Assembly (NCBI GenBank): GCA_032164245.1
Contig: JAVMKO010000001.1
Span: 64,338,892 to 64,402,891, forward strand
Source: Sternotherus odoratus
Taxonomy: Eukaryota > Chordata > Testudines > Kinosternidae
Length of the DNA: 64,000 nt
Direction of reading: 5' to 3'
Part shown: in pieces, positions 33,735 to 43,946 of the stretch
Layout: each line of letters starts with the position of its first letter
How positions within the stretch are numbered: position 1 is the first letter of the stretch
Position numbers and translations under genes: made by a program
The notes under the pieces: model-generated
What the model was told of the DNA's origin: nothing
The model's database searches: none
Seen by the model: the letters and a program-made list of their open reading frames with translations, nothing else

Positions 33735-35567
33735 AAGGGGCCATTCCACCACTTGCACCACGATAAGACAATGGCTAGACAGGAATATAAAAACCTTAAT
33801 ATTGCGGTGAAAAGAAGCGTGAGAAAAGACAAGAGAGTGTACATAGATGATTTGGCAAGAGAGGCACAATTGGCAGCAGATAAGGGTGATAACAGAACAG
33901 TTTATAAGATCACTAAGACTCTCACAGGAAGTTTCACAAGTAAGTCCACAGTTGTGAAGGATAAAAACGGGAACGTGTTAACAACAGAGGAGGAACAACT
34001 CAACAGATGGGCAGAACACTTCAGAGAGACCTTGAACAGACCAAATCCAGAGGAAGAGGCAGACATCGCCGATATGGGCTTCCAGATTGAGATGTATAGA
34101 GGGCGTATTATGAAGAAAGAAATAGAAGAAGCTATCAGACAAACTAAAAATAATAAAGCACCAGGAGAGGACAGGATCACTGCTGACATGCTTAAGGCTG
34201 ATCCTGTGACAAGTGCAAGAACTCTTGTAGGACTTTTTAAGAAAGTATGGGGAAAAGAGACCGTACCAAATGCATGGAAAAGGGGAATCATCATAAAGCT
34301 TCCAAAGAAAGGAGATCTGACCGTATGTGGAAACTGGAGAGGTGTTAACCTACTATCTGTGCTGGGAAAGATCTTCTGCAGAGTCCTGCTGCAAAGAATG
34401 AGAACGGGAATCGATGAAATCCTTCGCGAAGAACAGTCTGGCTTTAGAAGGGGAAGGTCATGCACGGATCAAATCTTTGTCCTACGCACTATAGTGGAAC
34501 AGTCATTGGAATGGAACTCCTCGCTTTACATCAACTACATTGATTTCGAGAAAGCTTTTGATAGTATTCACCACCCATCGCTTTGGAAGATCCTAAAAGC
34601 ATATGGATTCCCTCAGAAGGCCATTAACATCTTTAAAGATCTGTATGTCGAGAACCAGTGTTGTGTACGTCACGAAGGACAGGAGAGTGAATGGTTTCAG
34701 GTCAAGACAGGAGTCAGGCAAGGATGTGTCATTTCGCCTGTAATCTTTCTTGTGGTCATCGACTGGGTGATGAGAAAAACCACAGAGGATAGACCAAGAG
34801 GATTGGTGTGGGGATTAACCAACCGTTTGGAGGATTGTGATTTCGCAGATGATTTGGCATTGCTATCACATTCACAGAAGGATATTCAGGAGAAAACTGA
34901 CAGAGTAAACCAAGCTGCCAGAAGCATCGGGCTGGTGATTAACTCTGGGAAGTCCAAAATGATGAAAGTGAGAACCAAGAGTAGCCAGAAGATTACAGCT
35001 AATGGAGTGGAGCTGGAGGAAGTAAAGGATTTTAAATATCTGGGTAGTTATATCTCTGCTGATAGTAACATCGAGAAAGAGGTCTCCACTAGAATTGCTT
35101 TGGCAGCGCAAGCCTTCAACAGACTTAACAATATGTGGAAGTCATCGATGCTTCAGATCAAGACCAAGCTGAAGGTTTACAAATCAAACGTGCATTCTGT
35201 CCTGTTGTATGCTGCAGAGACATGGAGAACCAACAAGAAAGTGGAGAGCAGAGTGAGAGGATTTGAAGGTAGATGCCTCCGACGCATCCTTAGAGTGCGC
35301 TCGGAAGAACACATCAGCAATAGGGAAATTAGCAGATGCACAGGCATCATCAACATTGTGGATGAGTTAAAAAGGCGACGATGGGGGTGGCTGGGTCACG
35401 TTCTTCGAATGAAAAACACCAGACACCCTAAGATAGCCCTAAGATGGACTCCACCTGGAAAGCGTAAGCGAGGCAGACCAATGGGTACCTGGAGAAGAAC
35501 TGTGGAAGAGGAACTGAAGATGATGAACAAAACGTGGAATGAAATCAGCTGGCTTGCCCAAGATTGA
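33693..35567 (+). CDS. Non-LTR reverse transcriptase, 5'-truncated but otherwise open
   Basis: Reverse transcriptase of a non-LTR retrotransposon; in the intact element it would copy the RNA onto a nicked chromosomal target. The frame is 624 codons, but the ATG and first 18 codons are host DNA upstream of the insertion, so element sequence begins at codon 19. About residues 85-115 are the lead-in to the RT. 'REEQSGFRRGRSCTDQI' (about 247-263) and 'YIDFEKAFDS' (about 282-291; catalytic Asp 284) follow. Then come 'TGVRQGCVISP' (about 340-350) and the FADD box at 384-387 with Asp 386/387. The C-terminal part has 'RRRWGWLGHVLRM' and the basic 'GKRKRGRPMGTWRRTVEEE'. All catalytic residues are present and no stop or frameshift is seen. 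The N-terminal endonuclease domain is absent, so this copy cannot transpose alone. Clade assignment (RTE-like) rests on overall motif style and tail and is moderate. Confidence 0.85.
   Translation: MVLCVQTGKGIACPKGPFHHLHHDKTMARQEYKNLNIAVKRSVRKDKRVYIDDLAREAQLAADKGDNRTVYKITKTLTGSFTSKSTVVKDKNGNVLTTEEEQLNRWAEHFRETLNRPNPEEEADIADMGFQIEMYRGRIMKKEIEEAIRQTKNNKAPGEDRITADMLKADPVTSARTLVGLFKKVWGKETVPNAWKRGIIIKLPKKGDLTVCGNWRGVNLLSVLGKIFCRVLLQRMRTGIDEILREEQSGFRRGRSCTDQIFVLRTIVEQSLEWNSSLYINYIDFEKAFDSIHHPSLWKILKAYGFPQKAINIFKDLYVENQCCVRHEGQESEWFQVKTGVRQGCVISPVIFLVVIDWVMRKTTEDRPRGLVWGLTNRLEDCDFADDLALLSHSQKDIQEKTDRVNQAARSIGLVINSGKSKMMKVRTKSSQKITANGVELEEVKDFKYLGSYISADSNIEKEVSTRIALAAQAFNRLNNMWKSSMLQIKTKLKVYKSNVHSVLLYAAETWRTNKKVESRVRGFEGRCLRRILRVRSEEHISNREISRCTGIINIVDELKRRRWGWLGHVLRMKNTRHPKIALRWTPPGKRKRGRPMGTWRRTVEEELKMMNKTWNEISWLAQD
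33735..33747. repeat. Target-site duplication of the retrotransposon, left copy
   Basis: 'aaggggccattcc' is repeated exactly at 35643-35655, immediately after the element's GATGATGA tail. Confidence 0.9.
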
Positions 35568-35642
35568 GAGGCATGGAGGAGATTTGTTGGTGCCTTATAC
35601 TCCAGCGGGTGTGAAGAGGATTGATGATGATGATGATTGATG
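33748..35642 (+). mobile_element. Young 5'-truncated non-LTR retrotransposon (RTE-like)
   Basis: 1,895 bp between perfect 13-bp target duplications. It starts inside the protein (the apurinic-type endonuclease region is missing), carries an uninterrupted RT frame, has only about 60 bp of 3' untranslated sequence and ends in a short (GAT)n/(GATG) tail at 35620-35642. A short 3' UTR with a microsatellite-like tail instead of poly(A) is characteristic of RTE-type LINEs. The element is clearly distinct from the CR1 copies elsewhere in the window and looks much younger than they do. Confidence 0.85.
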
Positions 35643-35655
35643 AAGGGGCCATTCC
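35643..35655. repeat. Target-site duplication of the retrotransposon, right copy
   Basis: Exact copy of 33735-33747. Confidence 0.9.
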
Positions 35656-35880
35656 TGTGAAGTGCCTTCAATTACCCTCAATGAAAATGGGGCTTGAGAC
35701 CACTCAGCACCTGGCAGCATTGGGTCTTTGCAACCAGTGGCAGAATGATTATTGCTTTTTAAATAAATAAATAAATAATAATCAGGCACTTGCTAGTAAC
35801 TATTTCTATGCCTGGACAGTGTGGACAGCCAATTGGTTCTGCCTAGGAACATATTAATTGTTTAATTGCTTTGACAGCCC
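35656..35880. other. Spacer with an (AAAT)n run and an element X-like end
   Basis: 35757-35780 is an AAATA-type microsatellite. 35850-35880 ('attaattgtttaattgc' then 'ttgacagccct') looks like a terminus of element X, directly abutting the truncated copy B. Confidence 0.5.
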
Positions 35881-36071
35881 TAATATATATACCAGGGATG
35901 TCCATTGGAATTGTGGTTGAAACATGAAGCTACATATGAATTATTACCGCATCTGGCATGTAAATATATTGTGACACTGGTCACAACAGTGTCATGCAAA
36001 CACCTGTTCTGACTTTCAGGTGACATTGTAAACAAGAAGCGGGCAATATTACCTCCTACAAATGTAAACAA
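35880..36071 (-). pseudogene. Short conserved reading frame in element X, copy B
   Basis: 63 residues; the part after residue 14 (FTMSPESQNRCLH ... LHARCGNNSYVASCF ... GH) parallels the frame in copy A. Family unknown. The N-terminal extension is not shared. Most likely a relic of an autonomous parent of element X. Confidence 0.4.
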
Positions 36072-36348
36072 ACTTGTTTATTTAAGTGATGGGCTGAACA
36101 AGAAGTAGGACTGGACTTATGGGCTCTAAAGTTTTACATTGTCTTATTTTGGAATAGTTATTTTTTGTACATAATTCTACATTTGTAAGTTCAATTTTCA
36201 TGATAAATTACTTGAATTAGGTGAATTGAAAAATACAATTTCTTTTGGTTTTTACAGTGCAAATATTTGTAATAAACAATGAAAATAGAGTGAGTGCTGT
36301 AGACTTTGCTTTCTGTGTTGTAAGTGAAATCAATTTATTTGAAAATGT

Positions 36349-36891
36349 ATGAAACATCCAAAATATTTAAATACTGTTATCTTATGGTTTAATCAAACAG
36401 TAATGTGCCAGCAATGCCCCTCTGCTATGTACATTGGCCAAACAGGAAAATCCCTATATAAAAGGATAAATGGACACAAATCAGATATTAGGAAAGGCAA
36501 TATACAAAAGCCTGTTGGAGAACACTTCAACCTGCCTGGACATACAATAGCAGATTTAAAGATAGCCATATTGCAGCAAAAAAACTTCAAGACCAGACTT
36601 CAAAGAGAAACTGCTGAGCTCCAGTTCATCTGCAATTTCCAGACCATTAGGTCTGGACTTAATATTACCTGTCAATTTGTACCTCGCCAATTACAAAAGC
36701 AGTTTCTCCTCTCTGGGGGTTCACACCTCCAAATCACATGCTGGAAGTGGGCCTCATCCCCCCTTCTACCCCTCCCCCCCCCCCCCCGATTGAATTTACC
36801 TTGCTTTCTTGCCTACATATTTATACCTGCCTCTGGATATTTCCACAACATTCATCTGAGGAAGTGGGTTTTAGTCCACGAAAGCTCATGA
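36349..36891 (+). pseudogene. GIY-YIG endonuclease domain of a Penelope-like retroelement (partial)
   Basis: The 180-codon open frame starts in element X sequence; PLE-derived residues begin at about 18. 'CQQCPSAMYIGQTGKSLYKR' (20-39) holds the Cys-x-x-Cys and the Y-I-G-Q-T motif (28-32). 'INGHKSDI' with its catalytic-region His follows, and then 'VGEHFNLPGH', typical of the C-terminal endonuclease of Penelope-like elements, which nicks DNA to prime insertion. The last about 60 residues run into the poly-C patch (36772-36787) and tail and are not protein-like. There is no RT upstream, so this is a dead fragment even though the domain frame itself is open. Confidence 0.8.
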
Positions 36892-36978
36892 GCCCTAAAA
36901 TCTGTTAGTCTTAAGGTGCTACAAGACACTTTGTCACTTTTGTAGATCCAGACTAACACAGCTACCCCTCTGATACTA
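36397..36978 (+). mobile_element. Penelope-like element, 5'-truncated, with GIY-YIG region and tail
   Basis: Contains the GIY-YIG endonuclease-coding part, then 'catctgaggaagtgggttt', 'tagtccacgaaagctcatg', 'gtgctacaagacactttg' and the tail 'gatccagactaacacagctac' ending 'ccctctgatac'. This links the many PLE tails in the window to a protein-coding parent. The reverse transcriptase is missing. A clean target duplication could not be read in the AT-rich flanks, although 'gtttaatca' occurs on both sides (about 36388 and 36988). Confidence 0.85.
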
Positions 36979-37018
36979 GATTAATTGTTTAATCACTTGA
37001 CCGCCCTACTATATATAT

Positions 37019-37245
37019 CAGGGATCAGCAACTTTAGCATGCAGCACCGCAGGGTAAGCACCCTTAGTGGGCCCCACCAGTTTGTTTATTTGCTGGTTCG
37101 CTACTTCCTGCGGACCCTATTGAACCGGGACGGCAAACCGTGGCCAATATGAGCCGTGATTGGCGAATCGGCAAGTAAACAAATAGGCAAGGCCCGCTAA
37201 GGGTGCTTACCCTGCGGTGCCATGTGCCAAGGTTGCCGATCCCTG
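37019..37245. mobile_element. hAT MITE with internal 30-bp palindrome
   Basis: The termini 'cagggatcagcaacttt' and 'aaggttgccgatccctg' are inverted with few mismatches. The flanks 'atatatat' and 'atatatac' agree at 7 of 8 positions. Inside, 37044-37073 and 37191-37220 are complementary over 30 bp with one mismatch. Same terminal type as 18823-19194 but a different core. Confidence 0.85.
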
Positions 37246-40200
37246 ATATATACATTCAGCATGTTTGTCAGACAATAAAATAGAGGGAAATCTTTGCACA
37301 TTGAAGAGATGCTTGTGTGTTTAAAATGAAGCAGGTGCTTAAATACCTGAATCAGTCTTTGTCCTGTGAGACTACCCCAGTTTTCAGCTAATTGCACTGT
37401 ACCTGGTAACAGTAAATGGAGAAGACCCATTTCTACTTTTCAATGATGCTCCAGACGGGTCCAATCCATGTACCTGCTCCTTTATGAAACCTACATTTCG
37501 ACAAACACAGAAAACCTGCCTTGAATTTGTATATTGTAACTTTTCTTAAATGAACAGAAAAATGTGTTTTATTTTCTCTTGGTGATTCGTCTGAGGGCAC
37601 TGTGGGACATTTGCAGCAGGACTACAATCACAGCAATGCTCTAACAATCACTAGTCAATCAAATGTAGACACATAATAACCATAATTTAGTATAAAATGA
37701 ATCTTCTTCTGTATTCACCAGGAAGTCTATTTTTAGTGTGTGTTCTTCTATCTACTTTATAATCTTTTTAATTTCAGTTCTTTGCTTACAAATTAGAAGC
37801 TTTCTGTAACTGGAAACCCATGCAGATTACATATGCAGCAGCAGTTCTAAAACCACTAGAATAGGAAGAACATTTTAATATCATCCCAGGTGAACAGGAA
37901 AAACACAGGAAATGAATAGAAGCACAGCGACGAGAAGGAAAAAGACAGAAAAGAAGAGTTGTTGTATCTCTAGTTGTAGTTGTACCGACAAGTTGTATCT
38001 CCTATTATGAAACCAGAAATATTTTTCACAAGGCATTATTTTTGGCATCGCTTGCCTCACCTATTGCACAGGTGCTTAGGAGAGGGTTTGAAAGAATCTC
38101 AGCTGGTAGGAAGCCAAAGAGAGGAGTGCATCACCTGTCAAAAAACATGGTTCTTAGTCCAGGTTCTGGTACAAGTTCTGTCTCCCACAGATCTCACTAG
38201 AGTAACTCCTTGTGATTTACATCAGAGTCAGAGATCAGGATCAGACACACATACTTCAATAGGGCTAATAGCAAAAAAGATACAGGATTGGTCTTATGTG
38301 AGCCAATTGCATTCTCCGCATTGAGAAACGACTAATAGTATTTCTTTTCAGTGTTCATACTTAAATGAGTATAAGATTCCTTCTACCCTGGTTATTCATG
38401 TGTCCTGGACTTCTGTAGCAAATAACATCCTGACAAGCCAAAACGGAATTATTTTGCCATAGCTAATATGTAAAAATGGCCAATTACCACTGCATCACAA
38501 AGGTTTCTAAGCATTAAAAGATTTTAAATTACTACTGCGGTTTCAAAGTGAAATGAGGCATGAACTCTACCAGGTTTTTTTAATGGTAAAAAAAATTCAC
38601 TTTTCTAGTGATCTGGTAATAAAAATATACTGATGGTACATTTTAATTCCTCTTTGTCTTTCTAATGACACTTTTAGTTTTCAATGTTACACATAGCCCT
38701 AAGAAATTTGCATACACATCTGAATTTTTATTCCCATAATGGATTTGTAAGTATTCTTTTAGTGCTATTATGTCTTTTATAAATAGAAATATAATTTTCC
38801 CCCTATTTTTACTACATCTAATGCTCTAAATTGATTTGATATGGAGATAATAAATATTTAAGGAAATATATCTTAGACCCTGATCCTGTAAAAACATACA
38901 TGGACAGCATGGGAGCATGTTTCTACACCAGAGTAGTCTTACTGACTTTAATAGGTCTACTTGGGTGGGTAAAGTTACCCATATGGTCAAGTATTTGCCA
39001 TAGTGGGCTCTCCTTTTGGTTCTTGTTCAGTTAATAAATGCATTCCTAGTGATATCCCTACTGTATTTTACTTTCTGGTCTATAGTCCAAACACTTCTGT
39101 CTTTACAGGGTATTTTATAAGAAAATATATTTCACTATGAGGTGAATGCGATCCATTATTTATAATTAATGAGCCCATTTCTTCAATAAATTGTCTTACT
39201 TTGTAAGTAAACAATCACTTCTGGTAGAAAGTGGAGGGATGCCCACCTATTACTTTTACAGTAAACATGAGTTTACTATTCTAGCTATGACTTTTCCATT
39301 CTATCTATTGAGGTAGTTATATGACCATCATTAATGGTAATATGTCTAAGCACCTCACAAACACTAATGAACTTATCCTCAGAACACGTGTGTTAGGCAG
39401 GGTAGTTTTATTGTCTCTCTGCTGGAATTGTGACCCCTTGGTGGTTAATTCACTAGAGTAATTCCTAAAGTTCTCGTGCAGAAGACTATAGGTAGTGATG
39501 GGAGGGGAGAAGTATTTGGACTTGTAGACTTCAGGCTTAATAAACCCCAGTGGACATTAGGGAGAATGGGATGCTCTCCTGTCCACAAGGGTAGTGATGA
39601 GTGAGGCTTGAAGAGTCTTGAATCCTGATTGCCAAAATTTGTGTTAGAGAGCAGGAAGGAAGGGCATCAAACATATTGATGATTGTATCAGAGGATACAA
39701 TCTAGCCATCCTGATGGGAGTTACTGAGCTCCCTTCACTAAAAGCTCCCCTTCATATATCTTTCACAATTCCAAATTTAGAAGAGAGATACTTTGGAGCA
39801 CTTCAGTTTTGAGAGGCTACCTCCCCTTTCCCTACCCTACCCCACCGCACCCCTGATAAAGCTTAAATAACTTCAGCTCAGGTATAGGGTTTTATGATCA
39901 CTACTGGCTGGCTGACGTCAGCCACCGGACTGAAAACAAACCCTTTAAAATGGATTCACAGAAACAGAGTTGTCTGCATGTGGGTAACTCAGAGTCAACT
40001 TCACGCTCTGCTTGATTCAGAGCAAATATTCTGATCCCTTGCCACTTCAGAACAGGGACTTTGACCTGCACACCAATCTCCTAGGTCACTAACGTAGCTA
40101 CCCAGGTTCAGAGTCTCTCTTCCTCCCCCAATAAGAAACAAACTTTTGACAAACTCTTTGTCTAAATTGAAAAGTCTCCACAAAACATTTCAGTTTCCAC

Positions 40201-41929
40201 AAAACGGTATACTTTCTCAGAATTTCATTTAGGTGAAATTAGGGTATCTTTGGACACATGAGCCATAGTCTTTGTGTACTATGATACTATATTCATGATG
40301 CAGAAACAGTTTGACTTCTTCTCTGGGTATGCAACTTGCACAGTCATGGATAGCAACCCTATTCTCTAATTCTGAGATGATATTGTCCATGAAATACTGG
40401 AGTCTGGCTGGAAAGTGGCTGATTGTTATTAGCTATTGTATGCAACAGCAAATAACTTATCAGAATCATCATGCCTGTTCAACTATACTCTTTTGATGGT
40501 ATAGAATCTACAAAGCTTGTAAGGGAAGGACCAGTAACAGTCACTATGGTAAATCATTCTCTTTTGGGACTTCCTTTTTTATTTGTATTCTGTTTAAGCA
40601 TTTACTGCTTTGTTGTAAACCAACAGAAGGAAAAATTATATTGACAACGTTGTAATGGTGGTTTGTGATACAGTTGTGAAATAAGGTCCTGGACCAATAA
40701 GCCTACTGTCCTTGAGTTTATTCTAGGAAGTGAAAGAGGTCATTCAGATAGGTAAGCAATCTTGCAGCGCCCATGAGGAGCATATAGTCCCACAATTGTT
40801 TTATGCCAAAGTAGAGCAGACTAGGATCCACCTTTTCAAAAAAGCCCATACCAGTGCTTTGCGGATTTGAATAATACACGTATAGTTCTGGTAAGCAAGG
40901 CAATATAGGGTCAACTATGTGTGGCTGCCCCTAAATGGCAGAATCTAGTAAAAAGGGCTCATTTGTACTCTGTTCCTTAATCCACAAGTAACCTCACTGA
41001 AATTAATGAGAATGCTACTTTAGCTAGGGCTAATAATGCAGTGATTCCCTTCTGTTCCATGGAGAGAATTCTTTATAATGGTTTCAAATGAATAGGCCAA
41101 CTTACCTAAGAGTCCAATTGTGCAACCATTGTATGGACTAGTGAGATCCTACTTGCATAAATCGTCCAACGGGAATTAGTGAAACTGTTCCATGAGTGCA
41201 TGCTCCTTAACATGGGTTCCATAATTGGGGCCTAAACTTGTAATGGTGAAGGTAAGCACTGGTGGCTACCCATTCATTTCACTTTGGAAAAGGTTTAACG
41301 TTTTGAAGGGGGCTGGAATCATATTTTTTTCCCACTTTCTTTTTCTTTCTTCAAAATATTTTTTTTCCTTTCTCCATTTCTAAAACATCATCTTACTGGT
41401 TAGTAACGTTCTTTTTTAGTCTGACTTTGGAAAATTCTCTGGACCAGATTTTCACAGCATGTTACATGATCACAATATAAATCAAATTATAAAATGGCTG
41501 AATTGTGTGAACAGAATTAAATTAAAAGAAATTAAACATTTTGAGTCAACATTTGCTCTGAACATTCACAATTGTGGAGCTTTAGCAGTCAATTCCATCT
41601 GTCCATAGCAAACAGCCAATTTATTTTCCAAAGAGACAAATCAGATTTGTCTTTAAAATGCATTTTGAAAAATAATTCGGCTTAAATACAAATAGCTGTT
41701 CCCTAAGTAGACATTAATTAGCATAGAACAACTTATTAGCAATAAGTGAATCCAAGCATGATATGAAGTAGATGTAGAATTGCATAGAAGACCACAATGG
41801 TTTATTATATGAATTTATTAAATTGTATAGATTTTACTGGATAACATTTAGGGCTTTCTCTTCCTGCTTGCAGATGCATCCCACCATAACCTGTAATTTA
41901 GTTACACCACGTGACTGCACAGTGAGATT
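37246..41929. other. Non-coding AT-rich stretch
   Basis: About 4.7 kb without a recognised gene. 37980-38324 plus has a 114-codon frame of no known family. 38875-38990 and 41000-41240 contain faint words of old palindromic repeats. 39340-39425 ('cacctcacaaacactaatg', 'tatcctcagaacac', 'gtgttaggcaggg') resembles the 3' part of an old antisense MIR/L2-type element. None can be bounded. Confidence 0.45.
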
Positions 41930-43065
41930 ATTATATTGTGGCAAGGTCCCGGGAGTGCAACCTGATCTGATGAGCCCTCTGTTCCTCCACCCTGGGCTAG
42001 CCCTCACATGCTGATGTTGATGTCAAGTTACAAATCTCTGGCAGGTTCTGCTCTTACATAGCCATCCACAGGCAGGGACCCAATGGTGTTACATGAATGC
42101 TTTCCCAGGTGCTCATGATTCAACAATAGAATGACTCCAGCCAATTCCCCCTAGCTCCCCAGTCTTGCCCCACAGAACTGTACCACCTTGCATTGGTCAG
42201 AAGCCTGGCCAGTGTAAGTTCATTATTCAATTCCCAAGTCCCTCAAAAGGCACACACTAGCCTTTGTAACCTGAGCTGAGATTTCCAAGCACTTTAACCA
42301 AAACACACTGTTTTAGGTAAAATATAAAACAAGCTTATTAAATACAGAAAGGTAGCTTATGAGTAATTATAAATGACAGGAAAGAGATCAGAGTATGTTA
42401 CTTAAAGAAACAAAAATCCATTTGCAATATAAGTTTTACAAACTAAACAGGATTTGAATCAAGCAGTGTCTCACCATGACAGATGATACAAGCCAGTTAC
42501 AGATCCTCAATAAACTGACTGGACTCCTTTTTATAGCCTGGGACCACCCTTCCTCAATTCAAAGACTTTGTCCTCCAAATGTTCTTCCAGGTTTTGAAGT
42601 TGGGGCTGAGGGGAGAGGCCAAGTGATGATATTATTGTTTCTCTTCAATAGTTTCTTCCAGTTTGCTAGAGAGTCCCTTGCTGTGATGTGGAGGTTAGGC
42701 AGCCCCCATTGGTCAAGCAGTCTCCATTGCATACCTCGTCTCTCTGCGAATGGGATAGCCATTGGGAGAGTGGATCCCTTTTAATGGGTCATTGGCACAT
42801 CTGGCTGGTCTTTTGTTGCAACTGAGAAGTTGGCTGTGGGCATCTCCCCAACTTTACAACATATTTCAGTAAAAAAGAGCAATGCTGCATAACTTCACAA
42901 ATAATGCTAGCACATACAATCCAAACAGATATGAATGTTAAACCAAGACTTTTGGAATGATACCTCACAAGACATACTTAGTACAAAACATATCATAATT
43001 ATATTTCAGTGGTGAATATGGGGCATCCAGGGTGCTATTTTAAGGAACAGAGTGTCACAAACATT
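41930..43065 (-). repeat. Long interspersed repeat, family R copy 2 (antisense)
   Basis: Related to 3180-4125 (same orientation) and 28380-29200 (inverse). It ends with 'aatgatacctcacaagac', 'gtacaaaacatatcata' and 'gggcatccagggtgctat..gtgtcacaaac'. The central AT-rich part near 42310-42350 is a plausible antisense polyadenylation region. No coding frame belongs to a known family. Confidence 0.5.
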
Positions 43066-43089
43066 TAAGCTAATGGAGGCCAACAGAAA

Positions 43090-43300
43090 GAGGAAGCATT
43101 GTATAGTGGGCAAAGATAAAAGACTGGGAATCAGAAGTTCTGGATTCACTGGTTCACTCTGCTGCCGATTTGCTATATTGCTTTATCTTTCTATACTTCA
43201 TCTGTAAAGTGGGGATACTATTGGTCTATGTGCAGAGGTGCTATGGGAATTCTTGGATGGAAGGCATTGTAGAAGTGCAAAGTATGTTACACAGCATGTT
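43090..43300 (+). mobile_element. MIR-like CORE-SINE, sense
   Basis: 'gtatagtgggcaaagataa', 'agactgggaatcagaagttc', 'ctggattcactggttcac', 'tacttcatctgtaaagtggg' and 'gtgctatgggaattcttgg' follow the order of a sense MIR element from the tRNA-like head to the CORE and tail. Confidence 0.75.
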
Positions 43301-43424
43301 AAATCTGAAACAAAATCTGAGTCATGTAAATAGTACAATTTAGGTTACTGCATAGTCTTCACTATGGGTGAAATCAGTGAGAGTCAGTGGGTGTCTTGCT
43401 ATTGACATTAGTGAGATCAGGACT

Positions 43425-43545
43425 ATAGCTGGCTGGAAATTTTCCATTAGAATGATTATCTAACTGAAAATATCCTTTTAAAGAAATCAGAATTTTTCAC
43501 TGGAAAAAAAAAATTATGGGAAAAATTGATTTTCTGTCAGACAAA
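43425..43545. mobile_element. AT-rich palindromic MITE remnant
   Basis: 'gctggctggaaattttcc' and the A-rich/T-rich 'tttttcactggaaaaaaaa' text suggest another decayed AT-rich palindromic element. Weak evidence. Confidence 0.25.
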
Positions 43546-43946
43546 TCGAAGTGATCGCTCCCCAGTGGCATGCCTGCAAGGTTCTAGTCAATTTCACTTT
43601 ATGACTGAAAAGCCTTTCAGGAGAGTACATAAAGGCATATGAATGGCCATACAGCCATCTACCCCAGAGTCTGATCTGATAGTGGCCACTACCAGATACT
43701 TCAGAAAGAGTAAACAAAATAGAACAATTTTAAAATGATTCATCTCCTGTCATCCTGTCCCAGATTCTACAGTCAGAAGTTTAGGGTCACCCAGGTCATG
43801 GAGATGAGTCCTTCACCATCTTGGCTAATTTATGGCCCTATTCTCCATGAACTTATCTAATTCTTTTTTAACCCGGTTATACTATGGCCTTCACAATATC
43901 CCCTTGCAACGTGTTCCACAGGTTGACTGCATTGTATGAAGAAGTA

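Larger units (their letters stand above)
35881..37007 (-). mobile_element. Palindromic element X, copy B, interrupted by a PLE
   Basis: Matches copy A (24040-25004) through 'gtggttgaaacatgaagc', 'ttcaggtgacattgtaaac', 'agaagcgggca', 'aaagttttacattg' and the arm 'aagtgaaatcaatttatttg'. It lacks the left arm. The PLE at about 36397-36978 splits it, and the terminal 'attaattgtttaatcac..gaccgcccta' resumes at about 36980-37007. A minus-strand frame at 35880-36071 corresponds to the one in copy A. Confidence 0.6.

Noticed and set aside
33902..34465. 187-codon minus-strand frame
   Set aside because: Antisense shadow of the retrotransposon RT frame.
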